Assembly: GCA_020632755.1 (NCBI GenBank)
Contig: JACKEY010000011.1
Span: 62,001-126,000, forward strand
DNA length: 64,000 bases
Source of the DNA: Alphaproteobacteria bacterium
Lineage (GTDB): Bacteria; Myxococcota_A; UBA796; UBA2385
Direction of reading: 5' to 3'
Part shown: positions 16,076-24,761 of the stretch, in pieces
Numbering within the stretch: the first letter of the stretch is position 1
How the letters are laid out: every line of letters begins with the position of its first letter
The notes under the pieces: model-generated
Seen by the model: only the letters and a program-made list of their open reading frames with translations
The model's database searches: none
What the model was told of the DNA's origin: nothing
Program-made: the position numbers and the translations under genes

Positions 16076-17664
16076 CGGTTCTCCTGGGTCCAGGCCCGCT
16101 GGCGGCGGGACAGGGCTTCGTAGCCGAGCAGGGCGAACAGGCTGAGCCCGAGCGAGATCCACACCAGGGTGGCGGCGGCGTCCTGGCCGCCGGGGCGTTC
16201 GGTCAGCGCGTAGATGGCGATGGCGATGGTGCGGGTCTCGCCGGGGATGTCGCCGGCCAGCATGGCGGTGGCGCCGAACTCGCCCAGGGCGCGGGCGAAG
16301 GCGAGCACGGCGCCGGCCGCGATGCCGGGCACCGCCATCGGCAGGGTCACGCGCACGAAGGCCGACAGCGGCGTGCAGCCCAGGGTCTCGGCCACGGCGG
16401 CGTAGCGGGCGTCGACGGACTCGATGGCCTGGCGGGTGAGCACGATGAGCAGCGGGAAGCCGACCACGGCCGCCGCCACCATGGCGCCCCAGCGCGAGAA
16501 GGCCACTTCCAGCCCGATGGTGTCCAGGATGCCGCCCAGCGGGCCGTTGCGTCCGAACAGCTTGAGCAGCAGCCAGCCGGTGACGACCGGCGGCAGGACC
16601 AGCGGCGACAGCAGCACGGTCGACAGCAGGCTCTTGCCCAGGAAGTCGCGCCGCGCCATCAGGCCGCCGAGCAGGATCGCCGGCGGCAGGCTGAACACCA
16701 GGCTGAGGGACGCGACCCACAGCGAGCGCAGCACCGGCGGGCGCGGGTCGAGCTCGATCACGTCGGGGATGACGACGGCGACGTCTTCGGCGGGAGCAGC
16801 CGCAGCTTCGGCGGACGGGGCATCCGCGGCGGGGGCCGGCGGGTCGAGCGCGGTGAAGCCGGCGGCCTGGAAGGCGGCGAGCCCGTCGCCGTCCCGCAGC
16901 CAGGCGGCGAAGGCCAGGGCCCGCGGATCCGCGGCGCCCTGGGTGGTCAGGCCCAGGGGGTAGATGACCGGCGTGTGCAGGTGGCTGTCGATGGCGAAGG
17001 CGACGCGCACGCGCGGCTCGATGAGGGCGTCGGTCGCGTAGACGATGCCGGCGTCGGCTTCTCCGGCCGCGACGACCGACAGGGTCGCGCGCACGTTGGG
17101 CGAGGAGACGATGCGCGGGGAGAGGGCGTCGAGGATGCCGGCCGAGGCGAGGGCTTCTCGGGCGAAGCTGCCGGCGGGCACTTCCGGGCCGGCCAGGGCC
17201 AGGCGCCCGACCGAGGACAGCGCGTCGAAGCTCTCGGGACCGGCGGTGCCGTCCCCCGGCACCACGACCACGAGCTGGTTGCCGAGCAGCTCGACGACGG
17301 TGTCGGCCGGCACGGCGCCGGCGTCGACGAGCGCCTGCATCCAGGCGGGGTTCGCGGTCATGACCAGGTGGGCGGGAGCGCCCTCGATGACCTGCCGCGC
17401 GATGCGGCTGCTGGCCCCGAAGACCAGGGTCGGCTCGGGCTCGCCGGTCTGCGCGGCGTAGCGGCGACCGGCCTCTTCGAGGGCGTCGGTCAGGCTGCTG
17501 GCGGCGAACACGGTGACGGCGCGATCGAGGGCTGCGCCCCCGCCTCGTCCATCGCGGTTGCCGCCGCCGGTGCCCGGTCCGGTGCCATCACCGCCTCCCG
17601 CGCGGGCGGGGCCGGCGAAGAAGGCGGCCCAGAGCATCCACAAGAAGGCCCAGGCACGGTTCAT
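16072..17664 (-). CDS. modAB: ModA-ModB fusion: molybdate-binding protein joined to permease
   Basis: 530 residues. The signal peptide is MNRAWAFLWMLWAAFFAGPARA. The ModA part (about 40-290) has the family openings VTVFAASSLTDALEEA, LVFGASSRIARQ, HLVMTANPAWMQAL and AGIVYATDAL; it captures molybdate (or tungstate) in the periplasm. A Pro/Ala linker joins it to a ModB permease part (about 305-530) with five predicted helices and the cytoplasmic EAA loop (AETLGCTPLSAFVRVTLP), which contacts the ATPase. With the EAA loop inside, the first helix must enter from outside, so a periplasmic ModA on the N-terminus fits the topology. The frame opens at 17721, but ATG 17664 starts the signal peptide. It is the first gene of the molybdenum block. 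Confidence 0.92.
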   Translation of the reverse strand: MNRAWAFLWMLWAAFFAGPARAGGGDGTGPGTGGGNRDGRGGGAALDRAVTVFAASSLTDALEEAGRRYAAQTGEPEPTLVFGASSRIARQVIEGAPAHLVMTANPAWMQALVDAGAVPADTVVELLGNQLVVVVPGDGTAGPESFDALSSVGRLALAGPEVPAGSFAREALASAGILDALSPRIVSSPNVRATLSVVAAGEADAGIVYATDALIEPRVRVAFAIDSHLHTPVIYPLGLTTQGAADPRALAFAAWLRDGDGLAAFQAAGFTALDPPAPAADAPSAEAAAAPAEDVAVVIPDVIELDPRPPVLRSLWVASLSLVFSLPPAILLGGLMARRDFLGKSLLSTVLLSPLVLPPVVTGWLLLKLFGRNGPLGGILDTIGLEVAFSRWGAMVAAAVVGFPLLIVLTRQAIESVDARYAAVAETLGCTPLSAFVRVTLPMAVPGIAAGAVLAFARALGEFGATAMLAGDIPGETRTIAIAIYALTERPGGQDAAATLVWISLGLSLFALLGYEALSRRQRAWTQENR

Positions 17665-17795
17665 GGGGCCGGCGACTATCCGGCCGCCCGGACGGCTGCA
17701 TCGACCGCTCACGCCCGGCACGCGACCGCTGGCCGCGGGGGTCCGGCACCGCGCGGGCGACGCGGGTTCGGAGACGGCCTGCCCCGGAGCCGTCG

Positions 17796-18968
17796 ATGTC
17801 CCGCACCCGCCTCGCTTCTGCCTTGCTCGCCCTGGTCCCCCTCGGCGCAGTCGGGCTCCTCCTCCTCCCCCACCTGCTCACGCCGGATTCGGAGCGCTGG
17901 CTGGCCGCGACGGTCGACGGCTGGTCGGAGGACGCGCCGCCTCCCGAGGTCCTCGCCCAGCGCCGGATGAACCCGGAGTGGGACTTCATGTCGCGGACCT
18001 TCCTGGTCCTGGCCCTGGCCGACCGGGTGATCGCCGAGCCCGAGCAGGCCGACGCGCTGCTGCCGGTGATGGACGCGGCCATCGTGGACACGCTGGTCCA
18101 GGAGGCCGCCCACGGCCACGGCTGGTACCTGCTGCCCTACGCCTCGGCGCGGCCCTGGCGGGGGGACGGCCGCAGCGTGTTCGTCGATGGTGAGCTGCTC
18201 CTGATGCTGGGCGCCCGCCGCACGGCCGCCCGCGCGGTCGGTCGCCCGGATCGCTTCGTCGCGGAGACCGCCGAGCGCGCCGCCCGGGTCGAAGCGGCCT
18301 TCGGCGCCGCGAGCGCACTGCCGCTGGCGGAGAGCTACCCCGACGAAGGCTGGACCTTCTGCCACACCCTGGCCCTGGTCGGCTTGCGCATGCACGAGCA
18401 CCTCGATGGGGCCGACCACAGCGCCGTGCGCGACGCCTGGCTGGCGACCGCCCGCGAGCGGCTGATCGACCCAGCGACGGGCATGCTGGTGAGCGAGTTC
18501 GACATGGACGGTCGCCACCACGACGGGCCCGAGGGCAGCACGATCTTCCTGGTGGCCACAGCCCTGCAGCTGGTCGATCCGGAGCTCGCCGCCGACCAGT
18601 ATGTGCGGGCGTCCGAGGCGCTGGGTGACCGCTTCCTGGGCTTCGGCTACGCCCGGGAGTGGCCCGACGGCGCCACGGCCCTGGTGGACGTGGACAGCGG
18701 ACCGCTGGTGCCCGGCCTGGGGGCCAGCGCGAGCGCCAGCGGCTTCGCCATCGCCGCGAGCGCCGCCTTCCACGATCACGCCTGGAGCGCCGAGCTGCGC
18801 GGCGCGCTCGGTGCGGCCGAGGCGGTGATGGCGGTGCACCCGCTGCTGGCGCAGGCCGCCGACACACCGGTGGGCGACGCGGTCGTGCTGTGGGGGCTGG
18901 GCTTCGGGCCCTTGTGGGCCGAGGTGGGCGCACCCGAGCCCGCGGCCGGAGGCACTGCTTCGCGGTGA
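17796..18968 (+). CDS. Secreted or membrane-anchored protein, possible alpha/alpha-barrel enzyme
   Basis: 390 residues with an N-terminal hydrophobic helix (LASALLALVPLGAVGLLLLP) that could be a signal anchor. The body is rich in Trp, His and Asp with phrases such as RRMNPEWDFMSRTFLVLAL, HGHGWYLLPYA, WTFCHTLALVGLRMHEHLDG and DVDSGPLVPGLG. Paired helices and the aromatic/acidic spacing suggest an alpha/alpha toroid as in glycan-active or linalool dehydratase-isomerase-like enzymes. That is only a weak impression, and no catalytic set can be assigned. GGAG lies six bases before ATG 17796. It is divergent from modAB across 131 bases in which I saw no recognisable molybdate-responsive site. Confidence 0.75.
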   Translation: MSRTRLASALLALVPLGAVGLLLLPHLLTPDSERWLAATVDGWSEDAPPPEVLAQRRMNPEWDFMSRTFLVLALADRVIAEPEQADALLPVMDAAIVDTLVQEAAHGHGWYLLPYASARPWRGDGRSVFVDGELLLMLGARRTAARAVGRPDRFVAETAERAARVEAAFGAASALPLAESYPDEGWTFCHTLALVGLRMHEHLDGADHSAVRDAWLATARERLIDPATGMLVSEFDMDGRHHDGPEGSTIFLVATALQLVDPELAADQYVRASEALGDRFLGFGYAREWPDGATALVDVDSGPLVPGLGASASASGFAIAASAAFHDHAWSAELRGALGAAEAVMAVHPLLAQAADTPVGDAVVLWGLGFGPLWAEVGAPEPAAGGTASR

Positions 18969-19060
18969 GGGGGTGCCGGGGCGGAGGGCCCTGGTTGCCC
19001 GGGGTTCGCTCCGCAGGTACCATCGCGGTCCCGAGTCCCAGCTTTCCCATGGAGCCCCCC

Positions 19061-19585
19061 GTGATCCGGAAGCTCGCCCTGACCGCATGCGGCGCGGTCC
19101 CGCTGCTCATCGCCGGAACCGGCTGTGCGCAGACCACCGCCGAGATGCTCGAGATCTCCCTGGTGAACGGCACTGCCGTCACCGTCGACATGGTCTGTGA
19201 CGCCGCTGGCTGCGCCGGTGACGACGTCGAAGCAGAAGTCACCTTCGACGCCGGCCTGGGCGTGGACGACGGCGCCATCGTCTACGTCTACGAGTACCGG
19301 GTCGACTACGCCTTCGCCAACACCAGCGACACCGCGCCCTTCTTCGCCGACCTCGTCGAGTTCGAGGTGCCGGTCGAAGGCACGACCGCGTTCACCTTCG
19401 ATGCGGCCGGCACCGCCCAGCGCGACTGGGTGTACGGCTGGGCGCAGAACCCGACCGAAGCCGGCACGGCGACGCTGACCATCGCCGGCTACGACCACAA
19501 TGACGACGTGTTCGAGGCGTCCACCGAGTTCTCGGTGTCCTTCCAGGACACGACGACCGACGCCAGCACGGACACCGGGGAGTGA
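19061..19585 (+). CDS. Lipoprotein, unrecognised
   Basis: 174 residues from GTG 19061, chosen because GGAG lies six bases upstream and because it starts the basic n-region (MIRKLAL). An in-frame ATG at 19049 is the alternative. The lipobox AGTGC puts the lipidated Cys at 22. The mature protein looks like an all-beta domain rich in Val, Thr and Asp (VDDGAIVYVYEYRVDY, LTIAGYDHNDD) and has a Thr/Asp tail. No family was recognised. The next lipoprotein follows within 3 bases, so the two form a pair that may act together at the envelope. Confidence 0.8.
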   Translation: MIRKLALTACGAVPLLIAGTGCAQTTAEMLEISLVNGTAVTVDMVCDAAGCAGDDVEAEVTFDAGLGVDDGAIVYVYEYRVDYAFANTSDTAPFFADLVEFEVPVEGTTAFTFDAAGTAQRDWVYGWAQNPTEAGTATLTIAGYDHNDDVFEASTEFSVSFQDTTTDASTDTGE

Positions 19586-19587
19586 CC

Positions 19588-20697
19588 ATGCGACTGCGCA
19601 CCCTGACCGCTGCCCCCGTCCTGCTGCTGCTGGGCTCGACGGGCCTGCTGGCCTGCACCACCGACGAACCCCCCGACACCCTGCCGGACTGGTCGGCCGG
19701 CTACGAAGCCGACGCCGGCGACGAGACCGGTGGCGATGGCGGGACCTTCGTGGTTCCCGACACGCAGACCACCATCGAGCTCGCCGTCCCCGACGAAGAC
19801 GACATCGGCTACTTCACCTGGATCCACGAAGCCGGGACCCAGGCCGACTGCGCCTTCGAGCCGGGCGAGGACTACACCGACTACCAGTCGATCGACTGTG
19901 TGCTCGAGACCGAAGAGCTCGACCTGTTCTTCAACGGGCTCACCTTCGACTTCCTGGTGCCCGAAGGGGCCTGCGACTACGTCGCGTGGCACCACTTCCA
20001 GTACGAAGCCTGGGAAGTCGGCACCGGCCCGACCGACGTCAGCTACACGGTCCAGGTCGACGGCACGATCACCGACGAGGTCAACTCGTTCAACGGCGTG
20101 CCCTACTGCGAGTACGACTACTCGACCCTGGCGAACGACTACCCGAACTGCTGCCTTGGGACCTACAACGTCACGGTCACCTACGAGCAGGCCGGCGGCG
20201 GCGAGCCGATCACCGAGGTCTCCCCGGCCTTCGGCTGGGACGGCGAGCCTTCGTCCTGCTACGCCGGCGCCGCCTTCGACGACCCCGAAGTGCAGCTGAC
20301 CGCCGACGGCTGGCCCATCAGCCGCCAAGTGTTCACCGACAAGGACAGCTACGGCAAGCGCTTCGACTGGGACGAGCTGTCCGACGAGTTCGGGACCAAC
20401 GTCACGCTCGCCAACTACTACGACCCCGCCGACCACGACGGCACCATGCCGGCGGGCCATGCCGGCGCCTGGGCGTACCCGACCTACGACTTCTACTGCT
20501 ACGACAACGCCGAAGAAGTCATCGCCTCGCTGCACCTGCAGGTCCAGGAATGGAACCAGCACTCGCTGTTCTACGACGGCGGTGACCCCGACGTCACCGG
20601 CGAAGAGAACAACGGCTCGGGCAGCCCGATCGACGACCGCAAGGACTGGGCCGTCGCGACCCCCGGCTCGACGACCTGGATCATGGACGCCCAGTAG
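19588..20697 (+). CDS. Lipoprotein, unrecognised
   Basis: 369 residues. The lipobox GLLAC gives lipidated Cys23, followed by a short acidic linker (DAGDETGGDGG). The mature part is rich in Asp, Tyr and Trp and has several Cys that could pair (QADCAFEPG, SIDCVLE, GACDYVAWHH, CEYDY, NCCLGTYNV). No family was recognised. ATG 19588 is preferred because GGGGAG sits five bases upstream; GTG 19582 would overlap the stop of the previous gene (GTGA). It is the last gene before the strong terminator at 20717-20750 and is probably co-transcribed with 19061-19585. Confidence 0.82.
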   Translation: MRLRTLTAAPVLLLLGSTGLLACTTDEPPDTLPDWSAGYEADAGDETGGDGGTFVVPDTQTTIELAVPDEDDIGYFTWIHEAGTQADCAFEPGEDYTDYQSIDCVLETEELDLFFNGLTFDFLVPEGACDYVAWHHFQYEAWEVGTGPTDVSYTVQVDGTITDEVNSFNGVPYCEYDYSTLANDYPNCCLGTYNVTVTYEQAGGGEPITEVSPAFGWDGEPSSCYAGAAFDDPEVQLTADGWPISRQVFTDKDSYGKRFDWDELSDEFGTNVTLANYYDPADHDGTMPAGHAGAWAYPTYDFYCYDNAEEVIASLHLQVQEWNQHSLFYDGGDPDVTGEENNGSGSPIDDRKDWAVATPGSTTWIMDAQ

Positions 20698-20716
20698 CCA
20701 CGGGCTGCTGTCGCAC

Positions 20717-20750
20717 GAAGGCCGCCCCTCGGGGCGGCCTTCTTCGTCTC
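20717..20750. terminator. Rho-independent terminator
   Basis: Perfect 12-base arms GAAGGCCGCCCC and GGGGCGGCCTTC with a tight TC turn, followed by ttcgtctc on the plus strand. It lies 19 bases after the 19588-20697 stop and before the convergent 3' end at 20764, so it can serve both strands. Confidence 0.85.
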
Positions 20751-20763
20751 GGAAGGCGAGCGC

Positions 20764-22689
20764 CTACTCGCAGACGGTGTCGAGCTCGAGCCGCAGGATG
20801 TCGTTGTCCTGGTCGCAGTCCAGGATGAGCGGCCGGTCGAGGTGCTCCTCGACGTAGACGGCGTTGCCGCCGGCCTGGACCTCGAGGGCGACGAAGCCGA
20901 CCGAGGTCGCGAACTGGCCGCGGACCTCGAAGGCCTCGGCCTGCTCGCCGATGGCCAGGCCGCCGGGGATGGTGCCGGTCGAGATGAGCTCGCGGCGGCC
21001 CTCGGCGGTGACGCCGTAGACGCCGACGGCCAGGTCGTCGTCGACGTCGACCACGCCCTGGTTGGCGAGGGTCACGCCCAGCTCGAAGCGCACCAGCGAG
21101 CTGGTGCAGTCCCAGCAGGCGTCGGACACGGTGGCGACCAGGTCGGCGGCTTCGCCGTAGACCTCGGGCTTGGACAGGGCCGTCGCGGCGCGCAGCCGCG
21201 GGAGGTCCTGGGCCCAGGGGCCCTCGGCGTAGGCGGGGACGCCCAGATCGTCGTCGACGACGCCGTCGTAGTAGGCGTGCTGGGTCCACTTGTCGTAGGT
21301 GGTGGGCCAGCTGTCGTAGGGGTCCTTGAGAGCCGACAGGCCCTGCCAGCCGTCCTCGCCGCCGTCGTAGCTGCCGATCAGCATCTCGGAGGCGCCGTCG
21401 TCGTCGATGTCGGCGACGACCGGGTAGCCGTTGAGGGTCAGCCCGCCGTGCTGCTCGGCGACCAGCATCTCGGCGCCGTCCTCGCCGTCGAGGATGCGCA
21501 GGTTCTCGTTGTCGCCCACGATGAGATCGTCGTCGCCGTCGAAGTCGAAGTCGAAGGCCGAGAGCCCGTTGCTGCCGTAGTAGGCGTCGCTGACCGCGGT
21601 GGACCACAGCTCGCTGCCGTCGCCGTCGCGCACGATGACCTCGGCGAAGCCGTAGATGGCGAACTCGGGCTCGCCGTCGCCGTCGAAGTCGGCCACGACC
21701 GGCGGGCCGCCGCCGCCCTTGGTCCAGGTGTCGGCGTCTTCCCAGATGGTGCTGCCGTCGCCGTCGAGCATGACGACCGCGCCGGTGAAGTAGTCGTTGG
21801 TGACGACCTCGCCTTGGCCGTCGCCGTCGAAGTCCGCGACCGCGACGGTGCCGAAGTCGGTCAGGTCCTCGCTGCGGTCGTAGACCAGCTCGCCGTCGAT
21901 GGTGGTGGCCGAATTGCCGATGATGAGCTCGGGCGTGCCGTCGCCGTCGAGGTCGGCCACGACGGGCTGGGCGATGATGCCGCCGGTGCCCAGGCCGCTG
22001 CTCTCTTCGTAGCCGCCGGTGGTGCCCTTGAAGATGGTGCCGCCGCCGATGACCTCGGTCTGGCCGTCGCCGTCCATGTCGGCCAGGGCCGCCGAGCCCC
22101 AGCCCAGCCAGTCGTCGCGACTGGGACCCAGGAACAGCAGCTCGCCGTCGGGGGTGACGGCCATCGGGGCGGTCGTCGCGCCGTCGGACGTGGCCATGGC
22201 CAACACGTCGCCGCGGCCGTCGCCGTCGATGTCGCCGATCGCCGGCGTGCCGCCGGCCCAGAAGTACCAGGCCGTGCCGTCTTCTTCTTCGTAGCCGGTG
22301 TACACGGCGACTTCTTCGCCGGTCTGCCCGTCGAGCACGACGAACAGGCCCGGGCTGAACACGTCACCGCCGGCGGACGCGGTGAAGATGACCTCGGTCT
22401 TGCCGTCGCCGTCCAGGTCGGCCACCAGGGGGGTCGACATGACCACGTTGTAGTCGGGGTAGTCGGCGTTGCCGGTCCACTGCCACTGCACGTCGACCGG
22501 GAAGAGGATGTCGACCAGGGCGGTGCACTCGGCCTTGGCCTCGACCGTCGTGGCGGGGGTGAGCACGAGCTCGCACTCGGCCTCGCCGGAGTCGGTGGGC
22601 GTGCCGTCGCCTCCGCCGTCGTCCTTGTCGCCGCAGGCGACCAGCAGGGAGGGGAGGAGGAGGAGGGACAGGATCGAGGGGCGGGCCAT
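20764..22689 (-). CDS. FG-GAP/VCBS repeat lipoprotein
   Basis: 641 residues. The lipobox VAC gives Cys19, followed by GDKDDGGG. At least eight FG-GAP-type Ca-binding units are visible (DLDGDGKTEVIF, DIDGDGRGDVLA, DMDGDGQTEVIG, DLDGDGTPELII, DFDGDGQGEVVT, DFDGDGEPEFAI, DFDFDGDDDLIV, DIDDDGASEMLI), as in integrin-alpha-like beta-propellers. A C-terminal domain of about 110 residues resembles the CARDB adhesion module and starts after SDACWDC. ATG 22689 starts the signal (MARPSIL). It is a full-length paralog of 22789-24636, which lies 99 bases upstream. Surface adhesion or ligand binding is a reasonable guess. Confidence 0.88.
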   Translation of the reverse strand: MARPSILSLLLLPSLLVACGDKDDGGGDGTPTDSGEAECELVLTPATTVEAKAECTALVDILFPVDVQWQWTGNADYPDYNVVMSTPLVADLDGDGKTEVIFTASAGGDVFSPGLFVVLDGQTGEEVAVYTGYEEEDGTAWYFWAGGTPAIGDIDGDGRGDVLAMATSDGATTAPMAVTPDGELLFLGPSRDDWLGWGSAALADMDGDGQTEVIGGGTIFKGTTGGYEESSGLGTGGIIAQPVVADLDGDGTPELIIGNSATTIDGELVYDRSEDLTDFGTVAVADFDGDGQGEVVTNDYFTGAVVMLDGDGSTIWEDADTWTKGGGGPPVVADFDGDGEPEFAIYGFAEVIVRDGDGSELWSTAVSDAYYGSNGLSAFDFDFDGDDDLIVGDNENLRILDGEDGAEMLVAEQHGGLTLNGYPVVADIDDDGASEMLIGSYDGGEDGWQGLSALKDPYDSWPTTYDKWTQHAYYDGVVDDDLGVPAYAEGPWAQDLPRLRAATALSKPEVYGEAADLVATVSDACWDCTSSLVRFELGVTLANQGVVDVDDDLAVGVYGVTAEGRRELISTGTIPGGLAIGEQAEAFEVRGQFATSVGFVALEVQAGGNAVYVEEHLDRPLILDCDQDNDILRLELDTVCE

Positions 22690-22788
22690 GGCGTCAGCTC
22701 CATGCGTCATGCGCGGTCGGTGCAGCCTACCCGACCCGAGGCGATGCCGTCGCGAGGCGAGGGCCCCCGTGGCCCCCGCGGCCTCTCG

Positions 22789-24636
22789 TCAGGGGCAGCC
22801 GCCCGCGAAGGTGGTGCTGCCGTTGTCTTCGTCGCACTCGTCCACGCTGCCCGACAGGCCCACGGCCGCCCAGGCGTCGGGGTGGTCGACGCGGGCGACC
22901 AGCTCCACGACATGCAGTCCGGCGATGTCGGCCTCGATCACCGCAGCCGCCTCCTTCGCACCCGCAGCGACGCCGAGCGGCCAGGTCTCGGCGCCCAGCA
23001 AGACCTCCTCGCCCCCCGTCGTGCGCGCCCACAGGCCGACGACCACGGTGCCGCCGACGTCTTCGGTGCCGCGGTTCGCAGGCTGGATGGCCACCTCCAC
23101 CGTGCCCTCCAGGCACCGGAAGCAGGCGTCGGCGATGACCGGCACCAGGTCGGGGGCCGGGATGCCCGGCCGGTCGCGCAGGCCGCCGGCGCGGAAGCTG
23201 TTGTGCCCGGTCTCCCACGACATGCGCGGGGACGACGGGATCGACAGGTCGTCCTCGACGTTGGTGATGTGGTAGCCGTGCTGGTTCCAGGTCGGCGTGG
23301 TCGGCGCCCACGAGCCCGTCAGGTCCCCGATGACCGTGATGCCCTGCCAGCCCGCGGTCTGCCCGTCGTTGGACATCAGCACGATCTCGCTGGCCCCGTC
23401 GGCGTCGACATCGACGATGACCGGGTACTCGAACAGCGTCCAGCTGGCGTGCTCCTCCCAGGCCATCCGCACCTCGCCCGTGGCCCCGTCGAACACCCAG
23501 AGCGTCAGCTCGTCGGCATAGACCACCTCGCTCTTGCCGTCGCCCTCGAAGTCGAAGACCGACGAGCCGGTGCGCTGGCTGCTGCCGTCCTGGGTGGGCA
23601 TCGACCACAGCACGGTGCCATCGCTGTCGAAGACGCTGTAGTAGGACGCGCCGGCGACGCCGATCTCCGCCCGGCCGTCGCCGTCGAAGTCGGCCACCGT
23701 GGGCGGCCCGCCGCCGCCGCCGGGGACCGAGACCGGCCCCCACAGGGTCGCGCCGTCGGTGTCGAGCAGGGTGACGCTGCCCGAGCCGACGCTGACGACC
23801 TCGCCCAGGCCGTCCCCGTCCAGGTCCCCGACCGCGGGGAAGCCGTCTTCGACGTCGTCTCGGTACCAGCGCATGCTGCCGTCGCGGCGCATGACGCTGT
23901 TGCCGGAGATGACCTCCTGGCGGCCGTCGGTGTCCAGGTCGGCCACCACGCTGATCGCGGCGCTGCCGCCGACTCCGCCGGTGCCCACGCCGACGGTGGC
24001 GCCGGTGTGGTCGAAGACCGCGCGGCCGGCCACGACCTCGGCCAGGCCGTCGCCGTCCAGGTCCGCGATCTGCGGGGCCGTGTAGCCGCGCAGGTCCGCC
24101 GAGCGGGGCTCGCTGGCCCACACCAGGCTGCCGTCGGCGTGCACCGCCAGCACGCGCAGGCCCGTGTCGATGGTCACGATCTCGGGCACGCCGTCGCCGT
24201 CGAGGTCGCCCAGCGCGACGCCGGCGCTGCCGTAGGGGGCGTAGCCGCCCAGGTCGGTGAACGCGCCTTCTTCTTCGCCGGTGCGCCCGTCCAGGATCGT
24301 CAGTGCGCCGTTGCCCGTGTACGACCGGTCCTGGTAGGCGACCAGCACCACCTCGGGCACGCCGTCCCCGTCGACGTCTCCGACGGCCGGCATCATCATC
24401 GGGTCCTCGAAGCCGGGAGCGAGCACGGCCGCGTCCCAGCGCCACTCGACGGTCGGCTCGAACACCCCCGGCTCGCGGGCGAGGGTGCAGGCGTCGTCGA
24501 TCTCGACCAGGCCGGCCCCGGGCACGTCCAGGCTGCAGCTGCCCGTGTCGGCGACCTCGCCGGTCTTGCCGGACAGGCCGTACTCGGAGCAGCCGACCAG
24601 GGCGGCGATCGGACACAGCAGGAGCAGGCGCCGCAC
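22789..24636 (-). CDS. FG-GAP/VCBS repeat lipoprotein
   Basis: 615 residues. The signal MRRLLLLCPIAALVGC gives a likely lipidated Cys16, followed by SEYG and so without the GDK motif of its paralog. Eight FG-GAP-type units are visible (from DVDGDGVPEVVL to DVDADGASEIVL). The paralog's shared landmarks recur: WNQHGYH with a following DDLSIP, then ADACFRC and a CARDB-like C-terminal domain. The two genes are therefore a tandem duplication with differing sorting residues. The gene is divergent from 24762-27767 across a comparatively AT-rich spacer (24637-24761). Confidence 0.88.
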   Translation of the reverse strand: MRRLLLLCPIAALVGCSEYGLSGKTGEVADTGSCSLDVPGAGLVEIDDACTLAREPGVFEPTVEWRWDAAVLAPGFEDPMMMPAVGDVDGDGVPEVVLVAYQDRSYTGNGALTILDGRTGEEEGAFTDLGGYAPYGSAGVALGDLDGDGVPEIVTIDTGLRVLAVHADGSLVWASEPRSADLRGYTAPQIADLDGDGLAEVVAGRAVFDHTGATVGVGTGGVGGSAAISVVADLDTDGRQEVISGNSVMRRDGSMRWYRDDVEDGFPAVGDLDGDGLGEVVSVGSGSVTLLDTDGATLWGPVSVPGGGGGPPTVADFDGDGRAEIGVAGASYYSVFDSDGTVLWSMPTQDGSSQRTGSSVFDFEGDGKSEVVYADELTLWVFDGATGEVRMAWEEHASWTLFEYPVIVDVDADGASEIVLMSNDGQTAGWQGITVIGDLTGSWAPTTPTWNQHGYHITNVEDDLSIPSSPRMSWETGHNSFRAGGLRDRPGIPAPDLVPVIADACFRCLEGTVEVAIQPANRGTEDVGGTVVVGLWARTTGGEEVLLGAETWPLGVAAGAKEAAAVIEADIAGLHVVELVARVDHPDAWAAVGLSGSVDECDEDNGSTTFAGGCP

Positions 24637-24761
24637 GGGGCCCCCGGTGGAAGTGTGCCGGCGTGAGTATACGTCGTCTCAAACCTTCACACGCGACATT
24701 GCAATACCCTTTACGCGTCAAGACTGATAGTCTGGGCCGACCTCTCTCTCCGGGGTGTGCC
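24637..24761. promoter_or_regulatory. AT-rich divergent promoter region
   Basis: This spacer between divergent genes is clearly richer in A and T than its surroundings, mainly at 24664-24732. On the minus strand TATACT (24666-24671) is a good -10 candidate for 22789-24636, though without a clear -35. TTGACG also reads on the minus strand at 24716-24721. On the plus strand TTGCAA (24699-24704) could be a -35, but no well-spaced -10 follows. Confidence 0.35.

Noticed and set aside
14664..16145. Proline-rich plus-strand frame across the CCG/CCT tracts
   Set aside because: It is antisense to the ATPase with all its motifs, and its poly-Pro runs are only the other reading of the Gly/Arg linkers.
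17665..17795. Moco riboswitch or ModE site before modAB
   Set aside because: The spacer is GC-rich and shows no recognisable conserved hairpin set or known ModE-like palindrome.
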